32,107 nucleotides of DNA from Rodentolepis nana (Eukaryota; Platyhelminthes; Cestoda; Cyclophyllidea; Hymenolepididae), in contig UZAE01012772.1 in the NCBI GenBank assembly GCA_900617975.1, positions 1-32,107 on the forward strand. The letters run 5' to 3'. Under the pieces are notes generated by a model. That model was not told the DNA's origin, did no database searches, and was given only the letters and a program-made list of their open reading frames with translations. The position numbers were made by a program, and so were the translations under genes. Positions within the stretch are counted from its first letter, which is position 1. Every line of letters begins with the position of its first letter. This document shows positions 1 through 11,100 of this stretch, in pieces.

Positions 1-39
1 CTATCAAAATGCCTGCCATTTGATATAAATAAATAAATA
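1..39 (+). mobile_element. SINE-like element, 3' end only (cut by window edge)
   Basis: The window opens with the family's 3' terminus: CTATCAAAATGCC, then GCCATTTGATA and a TAAATAAATAAATA tail. The remainder lies outside the window. Confidence 0.8.
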
Positions 40-1194
40 CTTTGACGAGTTAGCTTAAACTGAAATCCAAAGTTTAAGCATGGTTATAAATCCCCATATT
101 GGCAATTTTTCGGGACATTCAAGAGCCAAATTGCAAAGTAAAAACGTCGAAGAACACGTTTATAAATGAGTTTTTGCTTTATGTTTGTTTCTGCTCAAAC
201 ATAGAGGTATAACGTGTCTTCTGCGTACCAGACTACAACTCTCATTCACAATTTCGCTTTGGTGTTCACGGAGACAAGTATTTTCTGTGGAAGCTAAGCG
301 ATAGACATTTTAGATTAATGTATCGGCCTTCCCTACTTTCTAGGTGCTCAAACATGAGCATTAATTCCCTAGCCCTATGAAGCTCACTTGTTAGTAAACT
401 CAGGAATAACCTGGTTCACGCTTGGAATGCTACTAAACTTAGATATGCTTCGTTCAAGCAGGCAGGACTGCAAAGGGTCAAGCTTTCATTTCATGGGTTC
501 TGTAATCAGACTCACTAGAAACAAGTTCAGTTTTTCTAGCCATAACAACTATTCCTATTAAGTGCTGAGTTGCCTCTGTAAACACTAGACAATTGACACC
601 CATTTTTCACCTCCCTGCACATGGGGATGGGATATTAATAGCGAAGACAAGCTAAAACATATTTCTAGTGAATCTGCAGCTTCTAATACAATGACCAAAT
701 ACACTGTGACGTGAACTCAAATGTGACCTCCAAATAAAAATCGGGTAAGGAAGGCTAGAAAAATGATATATAATAACGTTCAGTTCGTGTGGCCTAAATA
801 CCTCCTTAAAATTGGAGAAGGTTTCCACTTTTCATCCAATTCCCAACCATTTGAACTCTCTTGAATGTATCATCTCAAAGTTAGCGATTTCAGTCCCTAC
901 ATTAAAATTTAGTAGCATAAAACCTGTTTGGTGTTCCCTGTAATGCAGACTGGTGGAAAAGTTAATGAAAATATCAACTGCATTTTACCCTAACTATATT
1001 AAAGCATCGTTCAGGTTAATACTAGTCAATTTGACTCCACCATCTCAATGCAAATTAAGAGCTCAAAATAGTCCCCCTATTGACGGATTTTCAATCAGAA
1101 AGTCCTAACCATAAATGCACGTGAATTCGTTGAGAAAATGGATTTTATTGCCGATTGAGGAGTTAGGAGGAGTCTCAAAACTATCACACCCCTT
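40..1194. other. Non-coding stretch, no gene seen
   Basis: AT-rich single-copy-looking sequence with no frame worth calling. Contains the hairpin at 53-79 and a smaller one, GCTCA-AACA-TGAGC, at about 347-360. Confidence 0.6.
53..79. repeat. Perfect 9-bp hairpin
   Basis: GCTTAAACT, 9-nt loop, AGTTTAAGC, just past the element fragment at the window start. Function unknown. Confidence 0.6.
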
Positions 1195-1365
1195 ACTCTA
1201 GTTGACCCGAGCTAGCCCCACGTCTACTTCTGTGACTCCCTCCCCCCCCCCCCCCCCTATTGACGATTATGAGCTCGGGTCATTCCTCACTTCCGATTTA
1301 GCCACCTACTTTTATGGCCAAATGGGCTGAGTTTCATGACCCAAAATTGTATCCCCCTCAACGGG
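1195..1365 (+). repeat. Dispersed repeat family B, copy 1, with poly-C between inverted repeats
   Basis: Similar to 13490-13618 through TTGACCYGAGC, a central C-rich part, YYSGGTCAT, and TTTATGGC...GGGCT...TGACCC. This copy contains C16 (1242-1257) between a perfect 11-bp inverted repeat, TGACCCGAGCT (1203-1213) and AGCTCGGGTCA (1272-1282). No coding potential was seen. Confidence 0.6.
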
Positions 1366-2199
1366 TGAAAAATTGGAGAATGAGCAAATTGGACATTTCT
1401 CCAAGCTGAAAATGGATGAAATCTGTGACATTGTGACTAATTGGAATTCAGATTTGATGTTAAAACTTTTGTGAAAATATAGGCGAATAAACTGACAGAC
1501 AAGTGTACATTTTTGTTCTTTTTTTCAATGAAAATAATACATAATTTTTTAATTTAACTTACAATGTACATATAACAACTTCATCATAGTGAAAATCAAT
1601 TCCTTTGGAAGGTTTATAGCAGAGTTCTTGCTGTTCAGCCCATCAAAATTTGTATAAATATTGTTAATTTTTTATGAATTAATTATATTTATAGATATTT
1701 ATTTATTGGAAGATGGAAGTTTTACGGTAAAATGCTTATTTAATGGAAATAGTAAAGTTCTCTAGTAAAAGAAGTTAAATTATCGCAATTCAGAATTCTG
1801 ACATTTTGATATTCCTTCACTTTACACTTAAAATAGGGTCATTGTAACAAAAAGTGGTGAAAATATACACAGTCAAGTCTCCGGTTTGGTATTTGAGAGA
1901 TGAAAGAATATTAAATTACTGAAATAGGTATTCGCAAAGCATTACCCTGGAAATTAGTGATGTGACAATTTTTTCCCAAAAATTTCACCTCGGTAAAATA
2001 CTCCCATTAAATTTATTCTTGAAAAAATGACAACAACCCAAGAGGAAGGAGATCGATGAAATAAATCATTTTCAAAAAAATGTGCAAATCTCCATTGATC
2101 ATTTCTTAGAGTAGCATCTATGGATGTAAACTAATTTACGAATTGTCCACGTCCTAGAGTATTTTTGATTTGTGTTTAAACACGTGTGATAAGCTTTGT
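1366..2199. other. AT-rich stretch, no gene seen
   Basis: Strongly AT-rich with many stops in all frames; no repeat recognised. Confidence 0.6.
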
Positions 2200-2540
2200 C
2201 AAAGTGCCATAGCACCACCCCACATCGAAAATTCTTAAAATTAATCACCAAATTGCGGACAAAGTATGCGTTTACACGTTGGAGCAGGACAGTGGGGTTC
2301 TGAAAGTGGCACTAGAAAAAGCTCGGTGACATTCCTATAAGACACTGCGGGGAGGGGGGGGGGGGNNNNATTGAGGGGTTGGGTGGGGTGTGGTGAGTCC
2401 ACATTAATTGCCTTAACATCATGTCGTCCCGGCTTATCAGACTATTAGCATATGCACTGGAAACGGCATCGCCTAACACTAGTAACCACAGCTTGGTGAC
2501 TAACAATTTGTGATGAGTGTGTTACTTCTAGATAGCCTGG
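2200..2540 (+). repeat. Dispersed repeat family D, copy 1, with G12 tract and assembly gap
   Basis: Two blocks match 14105-14430 in the same order and nearly the same spacing. One is GTTTACACGTT at about 2271 (42 of 62 aligned bases identical, no gaps). The other is TAACCACAGCTTGGTGAC at about 2483. A G12 run (2354-2365) next to NNNN (2366-2369) lies between them. Confidence 0.6.
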
Positions 2541-5389
2541 TGGGGTGAGTGAGTGTGGGGGGGGGAGTGTTAGGGCCAAATTAATGTCATTTCGCCACAG
2601 TTTTATTAACATAAACAATCCGTGGAAAACCGCAAATAGAATTCCCATGTTAACTGCTGGTTCACAGTCTGATTTCAACAGCTAATGTAAACAATGGATG
2701 GAGCCTTAAAAGAAGCCGAATTGAAGCAATTTCGTCTTTTAAATCTGATGGATTCAGTCTTATTGCTAAAATATTTAGCGCCTGGGTGGAAATGATCCAT
2801 GAAACTTTAGTGGAACTTATGATCGTTTGCTTATAACTGTGCAAATCGGTTGAACTCATTTTTATTATCCCAATTAGTGTCGTCACAACTGACATCTGGG
2901 CTATCAGCCCTACTCACTGTATGGCAAACACAGAGAGGAAAGAAACCTAACGTTAGTGGGAGAGATATTTTTGAATAGCTATGTAAACAGTGAGCTTAAA
3001 TTACAGTATGACTGAATAGTCACACCACATATGTGGGATTCAAACACCTGTTTTCGTATCCCTATTTTCGGTTATGTTCAACTCGGCTGAACTTTAGACG
3101 GACCAGTTCTAGCCCAGACCATAGTGGAAATCCCTCTGCTAAACTTAAAGTCATTTGTCATTCCGCTTAAAAATAGCATTGATAAGTAGAAAAATAACAA
3201 CTGGAATGTAGCTCGATTTTAAAATCTAAAAACAAAACTATTAACTAAATATTATTCAAGTAAATGGAAAATCAGAAGAGCGGTTAAGTCTCCTGAATTC
3301 TTCTGGATTTTAGTACTGTGAAGGCAGCCTTGATTGTTGCACATTTGTTGTCTGCGCTTGTATTAAGATTATTCAATACCTTTTTTGGGATAAGGGATGG
3401 GACGGTTGGTACGTTCGTCGATATTTAGAAATATTGTGATCTTAGATCAAGTTAACGCTTTTAAGATCCAATTGGAATGTGTAAAATGTTCCGAAATCCG
3501 ATTTTAGTCAATTATTCTAGACCCTTTTTTACGGAGTTACTTGAGTCTTGCATCACGTCATTTCACCAGAATTGACCAGTGTAGTAGGTCACTAAATGCG
3601 TACCAATGGACATTAAATTTGTTAATCCAACACCGATGCATCCTGCGCCAGATCAATTTCAATCACTCTGAATATCATCGATTGGCACATACATTATTAA
3701 TGACTAATGGGGTAGAGTTGGTTACAGCAATATGGCAAATTATATTTATGCCAATTTTCATGTTCACCCCATAGCTAGGGGACACGCTTTGTTTGTTTTA
3801 TTCGCTTTCAACTTCGTTCATATGCTTTTAAGGTCAAATATCTGCAGGAGGAGTTTGATCAAAGTTTAACACTACGAATATCGTGACCCTAAGGTGATTT
3901 TTGGTGAAGGAGGAAAATATTGAAGCAAATACGGTGCACAGGTTAGTGTAGGACCAATTTGTATTGAGTATGGCCTCTAAAGGCATAAACAGTTGGGAGA
4001 ACCAATGAGGAATTCTTTTAAATTCATATCCATACACGCTTTCGCATTGGTGTTCACAAAATAAAACCTATTTTAATTAAGCTAATGCATTTACAGATTA
4101 TGCTTCCATTGCTCAAACTAAACTTTTAAATTCTCATAATTGTGCAAAGAGCACTATCAGATGGAAATTAATCCTCCATAACGTGCTTTCTTCAAGTGTC
4201 CTTGACCTCTGAATGCTTCAACTTAATAACTGTTGGTACTTTTCAGCTCAAAACAAAAGACATAATGTCAGTATCATCCGAACCGCTTACTGAGCTTCTT
4301 AGTCAATAAAAGAGAAACATTTGTTTATTGAAATTAAGGCCTATTTGGAATATTTGGCAATTTAATTCGATTTACTCAAAAAAGTTATTCGGTGTGAAAT
4401 TTTTTCTTAGTACTTTCAGTAGAGTATTAAATACAACTGAGACTCCTTTGACTCAGTCATTGTCTCTATCGAGTCCCCTTCTTGCGCATACTTAATACTC
4501 CCCTTCCACATGAACAGTAGTTGCTAACCAAGAGTGACTCCTAAGGTTTTGAGAATAGATTAAGACAATAAAGAGGTGGGTGCTACCACCCCTCCACTCC
4601 CCTACCGGCCTCGGTATTGAGTTGAACGGTTAAACGTTTACTGCTAGTGGCTATTGTTTTGAGGCGTCTTCGTTATTTTATTAACTTTTTGTACGCTTAG
4701 CAAGGGAGTGACGGTTTAATGTCCAGTGGAAAACAAAAGACTCCTACACCTGTGAGAGTGCTGTCGGGGAGTTGGTCTCTCTCCTCAACCCTCCCCTCCC
4801 CTCCCCTCCCCCCCCCCCAACACCAATTAAAGGCGTGCTTACTTGAACACTTTTCTCATACTTCATTTCTTTCAATCCTCCTGAACTCAAATGGGTCTTT
4901 GTGGAAGGGGGGGGGGAAGGCAACAGGTAAGAGGTACGCATTTCGATTAAGCGTTGTTAACCCCGGCCTGGTTAGCTCGTGCTGAAAGCGAATTTTTCAC
5001 CTTTTCTAATTATTGGTGAGCGACGTAGGTTTCCAGTGTAAAGATTCGGTAGAAAGTAAGAATTTTCTTCAGAAAACGTTTACCTCCATAATACACCACG
5101 AGTTCATCTAATATTTCGCATAAATTCGTGAAAGTGAAGAATACACTCTCTTCAGCTCTTATTTCTTAACTGTAATTAACCTTGTACACTTTCTCGGATG
5201 AATATCTTGCTATTATTTGCTAGGGAAGTACCTACAATTAACGTGTCTTTGCTTGACAAAATGTAAAGTACATCTCTTTGTTTGTACCATTTCCATTCCG
5301 ATTGTTATAGTTCGAACACATTTTAAGTAAAACAAAATTATCAAATATAGTACCTTATGGTGAAACCTTCTGGTTTAAGGGAACATACA
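2541..5389. other. Intergenic or intronic stretch, no gene seen
   Basis: Only short frames, several lacking an ATG. Holds a G-rich tract near 2558 and the C/G pair at 4780-4920. The segment at 2600-2640 (ATTAACATAAACA then GTGGAAAA) resembles 15607-15630, possibly another old repeat. Confidence 0.55.
4780..4920. repeat. Poly-C and poly-G tracts about 100 bp apart
   Basis: CCCCT repeats ending in C11 (4808-4818) are followed by G10 (4907-4916). The tracts are complementary and could pair in single-stranded DNA or RNA. An 88-codon ATG frame (4719-4985) runs through them but is low complexity and unlikely to be coding. Confidence 0.7.
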
Positions 5390-5400
5390 TTAGAGTCACC

Positions 5401-5916
5401 GGGGTGTGCGATAGACTTACCCCCACGTGGTGCACCCTGGACAACGTATACTCATACGGCAAAAAAAGTCTATTAATCGACAGTTGTATTCTGACTCCAA
5501 ACTACCATGACCCCAAGTCTATTAATCGGCAGTTGACTTCTGACTTCAATTACCATGATCTATTAACTGGCAGTTGACTTCTCTATGTCATATTCGTTAT
5601 ATTAACTGGCAGTTGACTTCTCACTTCAAACTACCCAGTCTATTAATCGACAGTTGTATTCTGACTCCAAACTACCATGACCTCCTCTGTATGTCGTACA
5701 CGGCCACTTTCACAGTACTCACCTCACCTTTTTCCCTACCTTAGTGTATGTCTCTTTTAGATCTTTGTAACACTCTTCTGTTCCCTCCCCCCCCCCCTCC
5801 ACCTCGATTTTTTTCGCTTTGATGTTCCTTCCCCTCTGTGAAGCCCGAAGTCAGCTAAAGCGATAATTATAACTATCAAAACGCCTGACATTTGAAATAA
5901 ATAAATAAATAAAACT
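5401..5916 (+). mobile_element. SINE-like element with internal tandem array (516 bp)
   Basis: A complete copy from GGGGTGTGCG to the TAAA-repeat tail. It is flanked by an 11-bp duplication, TTAGAGTCACC at 5390-5400 and TTAGAGGCGCC at 5917-5927 (9/11 identical). It is about 190 bp longer than its relatives because a 37-49-bp segment is repeated five times (5467-5684). The middle carries a C11 tract at 5787-5797. No protein is encoded. Confidence 0.9.
5467..5684 (+). repeat. Five-unit tandem array inside the SINE-like element
   Basis: Each unit carries TATTAA followed by a CAGTTG core. Units lie at about 5467-5515, 5516-5557, 5558-5599, 5600-5636 and 5637-5684. Units 1 and 5 are almost identical (TATTAATCGACAGTTGTATT), and unit 3 ends in sequence that normally follows the array (CTATGTCATATTCG). 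Other copies have a single unit. Confidence 0.85.
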
Positions 5917-5927
5917 TTAGAGGCGCC

Positions 5928-7122
5928 AATAATATGAGGCAATCTCATGGAACCCGTTTCTTTCCATGGAATCCATTCATTTCAAATTTTATGCTCCCAC
6001 CATTCTTGAGCAAAAATGGGCGAGAACATGAGTTGGGTATTTGATAGTCGAGTTGGTTGACCAAAATGGTAAAGAGGGAAAGTACTTACAAATTACGTTA
6101 AACTGGAAATATGCAGCTATTTAATACCATTAACCAGTGACATGATTTTATGGAATTAATCGTATTGACGTTAATATTATTTTATTCATCGAGCAAGTTG
6201 ATATATATTCATTCATGAGTTCCGATTGGAAAGCATTTGCCCACAAGTTTCTTTGTCCCTAAATTATACTCGGACAGCCACGACGACTGTGAATTCAGGC
6301 TGTCATGTGCATCTATATCTTCCTGTCACACCCTTATAAAAGTTTCTCATTAGTACCTCTCACAGGCATACCTTCTGTTGCTGGATGGGAATGAGTTTAG
6401 TTAGGCTTTTTCCTCGTTCCCCCTCCCCCGCATAGCAACTACTCCAAATTGGAGTCGAGTTCCCTCTGTTGGCGCTAGGTGGCAGACATTTTGGAGAGGG
6501 GGTGGGGGGGGGGTGCGTGTGAGGGACACTAATTTTCCTCGCCACATGAGCATCAGGGTGTACTCATGTGTGCGCATTTGTCTTAGCAAGTGGGATGATT
6601 CCTCAGTAATTTGCACAGAAAGGAGTGAATTAGCTTATCGTGCATATTTTTTGACGGAATTTGCTGATGGCAGAAATTGTTCTTTAGTCCATTAGGGCCT
6701 AATAAACAATTAACCATCGGAATTGCTCAATCAGTAGTTTTTAAACCATCATGATTGTACTGATAATGAATTGCATTACTCTCTTGCAGCTATCAAAGCA
6801 AACTCAATTCGAATGCTATTTTCTTAAACTCTTGAGAATGCACCCTGTTATACAAATGATCACCCCTTTAGGCGTCTGATCAGGAGAAATAAAAGGGAGT
6901 TCCTTTTCCATGTTTCCACATACTACTAACAATTACAGATGGCAATGTAATTAACAATTGTTTGGATCCGTTACTCCACTGAGTTAATACCGAGAGCACA
7001 TTCCGACGTGAAACCTCGCTGTCATGCCGTTTAGCATTCGGTCTGATAATCATCGGACCAATGATGAAATTTATCCACATATTTGATCGGATATCCTAAA
7101 CTCACAAAATATATACAAAGTT
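5928..7122. other. Intergenic or intronic stretch, no gene seen
   Basis: Contains a G-rich tract near 6497-6512 and short frames on both strands that cross it. No conserved motif was recognised. Confidence 0.55.
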
Positions 7123-7137
7123 TGGCATCAGGACTAT

Positions 7138-7453
7138 TTAGTTATTTCAAATTGCAGGCGTTCTGATAGTTATCAATAGCCTTTAGTTGACTTCAGGCTT
7201 CACAGAGGGGCGAAACATTAAAGTGGGAAAAATTCGAGAGGGGAAACAGAAGAGTGATTCACAGACGTAAAAGAGACAGACACAAAGGCAGATAAAAGAT
7301 AAGATGAGTACTGTGGAAGGGGCCGAATATGGCATACAGTAGGGTGATGGTAGTTTGAAGTCAGAAGTCAACTGTCGATTAATAGGCTTTTTTGCCGTAT
7401 GAGTATACGCTGCCCAGGGTGCACCACGTGGAGGTAAGTCCATCGCACACCCC
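7138..7453 (-). mobile_element. SINE-like element, full length, with target-site duplication
   Basis: A complete copy in reverse orientation. The flanks are TGGCATCAGGACTAT (7123-7137) and TGGAATCAGGACTAT (7454-7468), 14/15 identical, which is strong evidence for target-primed insertion. The tail is short and degraded. CCACGTGG is intact. Confidence 0.92.
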
Positions 7454-7468
7454 TGGAATCAGGACTAT

Positions 7469-9528
7469 ATTTCATGTAAAAATGCATTGGCACGTGCCTA
7501 ATGTAAAAATAATAGGTGAAATTCTAAAAAACAGACTAACTTATATCATTTGCATTAGATACATAATTTTAGGATCCTACTGACTGACACGTTTGGCTGA
7601 CCAAAAGGTTAAGGTAAATGGGTTTTCAAAATAATTTCAATTTTATTCATGCTTAACCTGGTTCACTGAATGCCATAACATAGGCATTTTAGTAGGACAT
7701 GCTAAAACACGCGCCTTATCCACAACTTAGGAGTGATAACATTCATTTTTGTCACTAAAATGAACTATTTAAGAGTATAACTAATTTCTATTCAAAGATC
7801 AAGTAGATAAGTGCAATAAAATAGTGATCTTGGGGGAGGGAAAGTAATTGCAATGCTTCACTAAGTTGAACACAAAAAATACTTTTTTTGCAATTCCTTT
7901 CACTTTTAAGACTCAGATTAAAGTTGAAGGTGTGAAGTTCGCGTTAAGCGCACGGCCAGTGCTCAAATTCCCACAGCTGATTATTCCATCTAATGTCTTC
8001 TGAATTGCTACGAGTGGAAGAATGAGGTAAAGTTACGTGTGCATTCAATCGCGGATTATACAATTTGTCCCATCTACCCCCCCCCCTCTCTTTTCTCGTC
8101 TTGACAGATAAAATAATTAAAAAAGTAGGCTTCTGCTTCATGTATATCACCCACTTTGTATGCGGACCAGCAAACTATGACGGCGTTATAATAATCTACA
8201 TTTCTTGAGTCTATGGGCTTACAGAAAGCATGTGTAAAATGGACTGTTATTTGTTGGAATCCTCCTGAAAGCTAATGTTCAAACACGTGAGGTTTCATTG
8301 ACTTATTAACTTCAATCACATTGGAGCAAGCCAAGTAGGTGCCTGAAAAGATTGATTTTCTTTGCGTGGTAGATATTTCAAGTTGACTATTGATTATTAA
8401 CGTCAATAAAATTGACTCAATAGTTACTTATTTAGGATTCAATAAATAATCAGCAGAATTTTTTGTTCATTCCCCTAAATCTACTTCATTCAGAATGGCT
8501 AGTTTTAGTTGAAAAGGTTTACCTACGTTATGGTTTTACCTCTTCATGAACAAGCTCAAGAAATATTTCAAACATAGCCTTATTTTATTTAGGTAGGTAT
8601 TTACTCTAGTAAATTACGATTTGTGAACGACTCCTTAGTGGAAGTGCTGGTAGAGGTTTCAACATTTCTAATGAATTTTACCAGATTCACCGTTGTCTTT
8701 TGCAAATGGTAGCAATTCTATTTGAATAAACTTATATACTACTTACTGGAATCATTAATGATACGAGGAAATTTAGCCATAAAATGATTTTAATTCAATA
8801 TGGCCCAAATATTTGCCTTTAGCACATTACTTCAAAATTTCCTTGGCTTATTCAAACCCCACAAAAGCTTGTTCTATACTAAACAGGAATTCATTCAAGT
8901 GAATTAAGCAGCCTACTGCACTCGCTTAAAATCGTTCTAATGAAAAATGAGGTACTTTCAATTCTAACCCCCTCCCCCCCCCTCCTCGCTTCTCTCTGAA
9001 TGGGTCCAATTCCCCTCTACCCCCCCCCCCCACCTCCTTCTCCACCACTCCAAAAAAGTAAACTTAGGGAGAAGTGGAGGCCTGCAGGACACAGGTGCGA
9101 CTTTATGGAGACTGTGTTTGATATTATTAATTCATTCTCAAATATCTCCGTACCAGATTTACGATAGACATAGATGAAAGAGTGAAGGAGGCATTATAAA
9201 GGCATCTCCTTCAAAACTTTTGCTGTAACTTCTTGATCGTTGAATAATTAAAAGGACTCATTCGATATGCCCTCCTACCATCTCCACTTACGAATTTAAT
9301 CCATTGAATCCACTTTAATTTATCCATTGTCTTGTGATCATATGGTAGTTCTTCCAATAAATTGCGTTCTTTCTGAAGGCACTACACAACAGCTATCTTG
9401 GGTTGAATTGTGTCAGTCTTCCCCATAACATCAATCCTATCTCCTAAGCACTGACAAATAGGTAAGTTATTTAGACAAGATAATGAAGACGAAAGAAGTT
9501 ATGTTAGCATCGAATAGCAATTAAAATA
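7469..9528. other. Intergenic or intronic stretch, no gene seen
   Basis: AT-rich with C-runs at 8077-8086, about 8980-8990 and 9020-9031. Sequence after the last run (GGAGGCCTGCAGG, ACACAGGTGC) faintly resembles 27180-27220 (ending GCACAGGTGC), so another C-rich repeat pair is possible. Confidence 0.5.
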
Positions 9529-9837
9529 CTTATTTATTTAAATCAAATGGCAGGCGTTTTGATAGTTATCATTAGCCCTTCACTTAACTTCAGACTTCAC
9601 AGAGGGGAAGAAACATCAAAGTGAAAGAAATTCGAGAGGGGTTGAGACAGAGGAGTGTTTCAAAGACGAAGGTAGAAAAAAAGGTGAGGTGAGTACTGTA
9701 AAGTAGTCGAATATGACATATAGTGGGGGTGATGGTAGTTTGAAGTCAAAGTTAACAGCCGGTTTATAGACTATTTTTGTGGTAAGAGCATACGTTGCCC
9801 AGGGTGCACCACGTGGTGGTAAGTCTACGCACACCCC
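9529..9837 (-). mobile_element. SINE-like element, full length
   Basis: Complete, with a TTATTTATTTA tail (reverse orientation) and an intact CACGTG in the head. Several head positions are diverged, including a lost base in GCGATAGAC. The flanks show only an imperfect duplication (CAATTAAAATA versus CAATCTAAATA). It lies about 1.26 kb upstream of the zinc-finger CDS. Confidence 0.88.
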
Positions 9838-9900
9838 ACAATCTAAATATTGAACGTAAAAGAGCACTATATTATTGTTTGGGGTTAATTATTTTAAAGT

Positions 9901-9918
9901 GGGGGGGGGGGGGGGGGG
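9901..9918. repeat. G18 homopolymer
   Basis: Eighteen consecutive Gs, then AGGGG, 63 bp past the head of the SINE-like copy at 9529-9837. The longest homopolymer in the window. Confidence 0.9.
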
Positions 9919-10806
9919 AGGGGTGAAAAAACAAAATTGTGTTTCCATTTATAAACAAAATTCATAACAAAAGTTTCGGTGAAATTTTTCCCACTTACTA
10001 AAAGTTGATTCGATTTTCGAAAGTAGGGTCAAATTTACTCCTTCTTATTGGAGGTTCAATTTTCTTGCCAGCCGTTTCAAGAAAAAGTTGCCCAATGCTA
10101 TTCTTGCGGAAAAAAACATATCAGGGAATTCATAAAATCACCATTACTCCCAGCCATTGCAAATAAATTCAATTTCCTTAAATGATATTCCATTTATTTT
10201 CCATTCTTTGTTGCAACAGTTACTAAAGCTTACGGCTCTTGTTTTATCTTCTAAGTCCTAAAATTTACGCTTATTTGCAAAATTTGATTAGGATGATAAG
10301 TGTAGACTTGTTAAATTACAAAAACTCGAAAAAAATTCTTAAACAATAACCGAAATAAAGACTTTGATTCACCAAGACTAGAACATAATGAAATAAAATT
10401 GATGATTAATCAATTAAGTAATTTAGGGCATTATAAAATTTAAGTCTAAATTAGATAGGGCTACTTTATAGAGCCAGTGTTTTATTTTCAAACTGAATAG
10501 GAAGTAGGTAGTTTGGACCAGCTTTTAAAAAATACATAAAAACTTATGAATTAAAACTATTCATTAGCAAATAATTCCAAAATACAATTATTTAAAATGA
10601 AATTTCAGCCATTTTTGCTTCAAAGCCTTTTGAAAACCGAATTTAGGTAAATGAAAAATTCTAAACTCAGCCGTATATCATCCCCATAAGGATTACAAAA
10701 GTAATTCAATTAAAAGTGAAACTAGACAACCTACTAAAGCTATAAAAGATTGAAAATATTTCCAAAAATTTGCTACCTGAATGCAAAATTACTTTAGCAC
10801 TTGGAA
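9919..10806. other. AT-rich upstream flank of the zinc-finger gene
   Basis: Very AT-rich with no convincing frame. It precedes the CCAAT array and may hold distal regulatory sequence, but no specific site can be supported. Confidence 0.5.
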
Positions 10807-10937
10807 CCAATCAGCATGCAAGAAAATCGTGCGCACTAATTGGCCATTTTTCCACAGCAATGTGCGTTCGTATTGCCAACCTTGGCACGAGGAGCCAATG
10901 TAATCCTCCCACCGACTTAATTTCTTCCCTTGATTGG
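10807..10937. promoter_or_regulatory. Array of four CCAAT boxes upstream of the zinc-finger gene
   Basis: CCAAT occurs at 10807-10811 and 10895-10899 on the + strand. Its complement ATTGG occurs at 10839-10843 and 10933-10937. All four fall in 131 bp, the last ending 33 bp before TATATAATA. Known: CCAAT boxes are bound by NF-Y, often as multiple sites spaced by about three helical turns. The spacings here are 32, 56 and 38 bp. Binding is inferred. Confidence 0.4.
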
Positions 10938-10969
10938 ACAAATAAGGGATAAGCGCTTTTAGGAAATGG

Positions 10970-11003
10970 TATATAATAAAGAGATATTTATTCTCAAATC
11001 ATA
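10970..11003 (+). promoter_or_regulatory. Candidate upstream core promoter (TATATAATA plus initiator)
   Basis: TATATAATA begins at 10970, and an initiator-like TCATA has its A at 11001, 31 bp downstream. This is the usual TATA-to-start distance. Four CCAAT boxes lie 33-163 bp upstream. If this start is used, the transcript would begin with a short exon ending at the GTAAGT at 11027. It competes with the second TATA/initiator pair, and the sequence alone does not decide between them. Confidence 0.45.
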
Positions 11004-11026
11004 AGTCACGTTGCTTCGTACTTTAT

Positions 11027-11097
11027 GTAAGTATAAATATATTCTCTCCCGCCACCTTATCAGTCTTTAAGAAAGTGTTATTTTACTTTTTCTTCAG
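11027..11097 (+). other. Possible 71-nt 5' UTR intron
   Basis: A strong donor, GTAAGTAT, starts at 11027. A polypyrimidine tract ending TTTTTCTTCAG closes at 11097, three bases before the ATG. A length of 71 nt is typical of small insect introns. The last exon base would be T rather than the preferred G. If spliced, the proximal TATA/initiator would be intronic. Alternatively the signals are fortuitous and the leader is unspliced. Confidence 0.35.
11032..11065 (+). promoter_or_regulatory. Candidate proximal core promoter (TATAAATA plus TCAGTC initiator)
   Basis: TATAAATA starts at 11032, and TCAGTC, a match to the arthropod initiator consensus, has its A at 11062, exactly 30 bp later. Use of this start would give an unspliced 39-nt leader before the ATG at 11101. 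The same segment also lies inside a possible 71-nt intron, so the two readings exclude each other for a given transcript. Confidence 0.5.
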
Positions 11098-11100
11098 ACC

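Noticed and set aside
4719..4985. An 88-codon ATG frame.
   Set aside because: It runs through poly-C and poly-G tracts, has an antisense frame of similar length and shows no conserved feature.
10770..10952. A 60-codon frame upstream of the zinc-finger gene.
   Set aside because: It starts with a non-ATG codon and overlaps the CCAAT array; better explained as promoter sequence.
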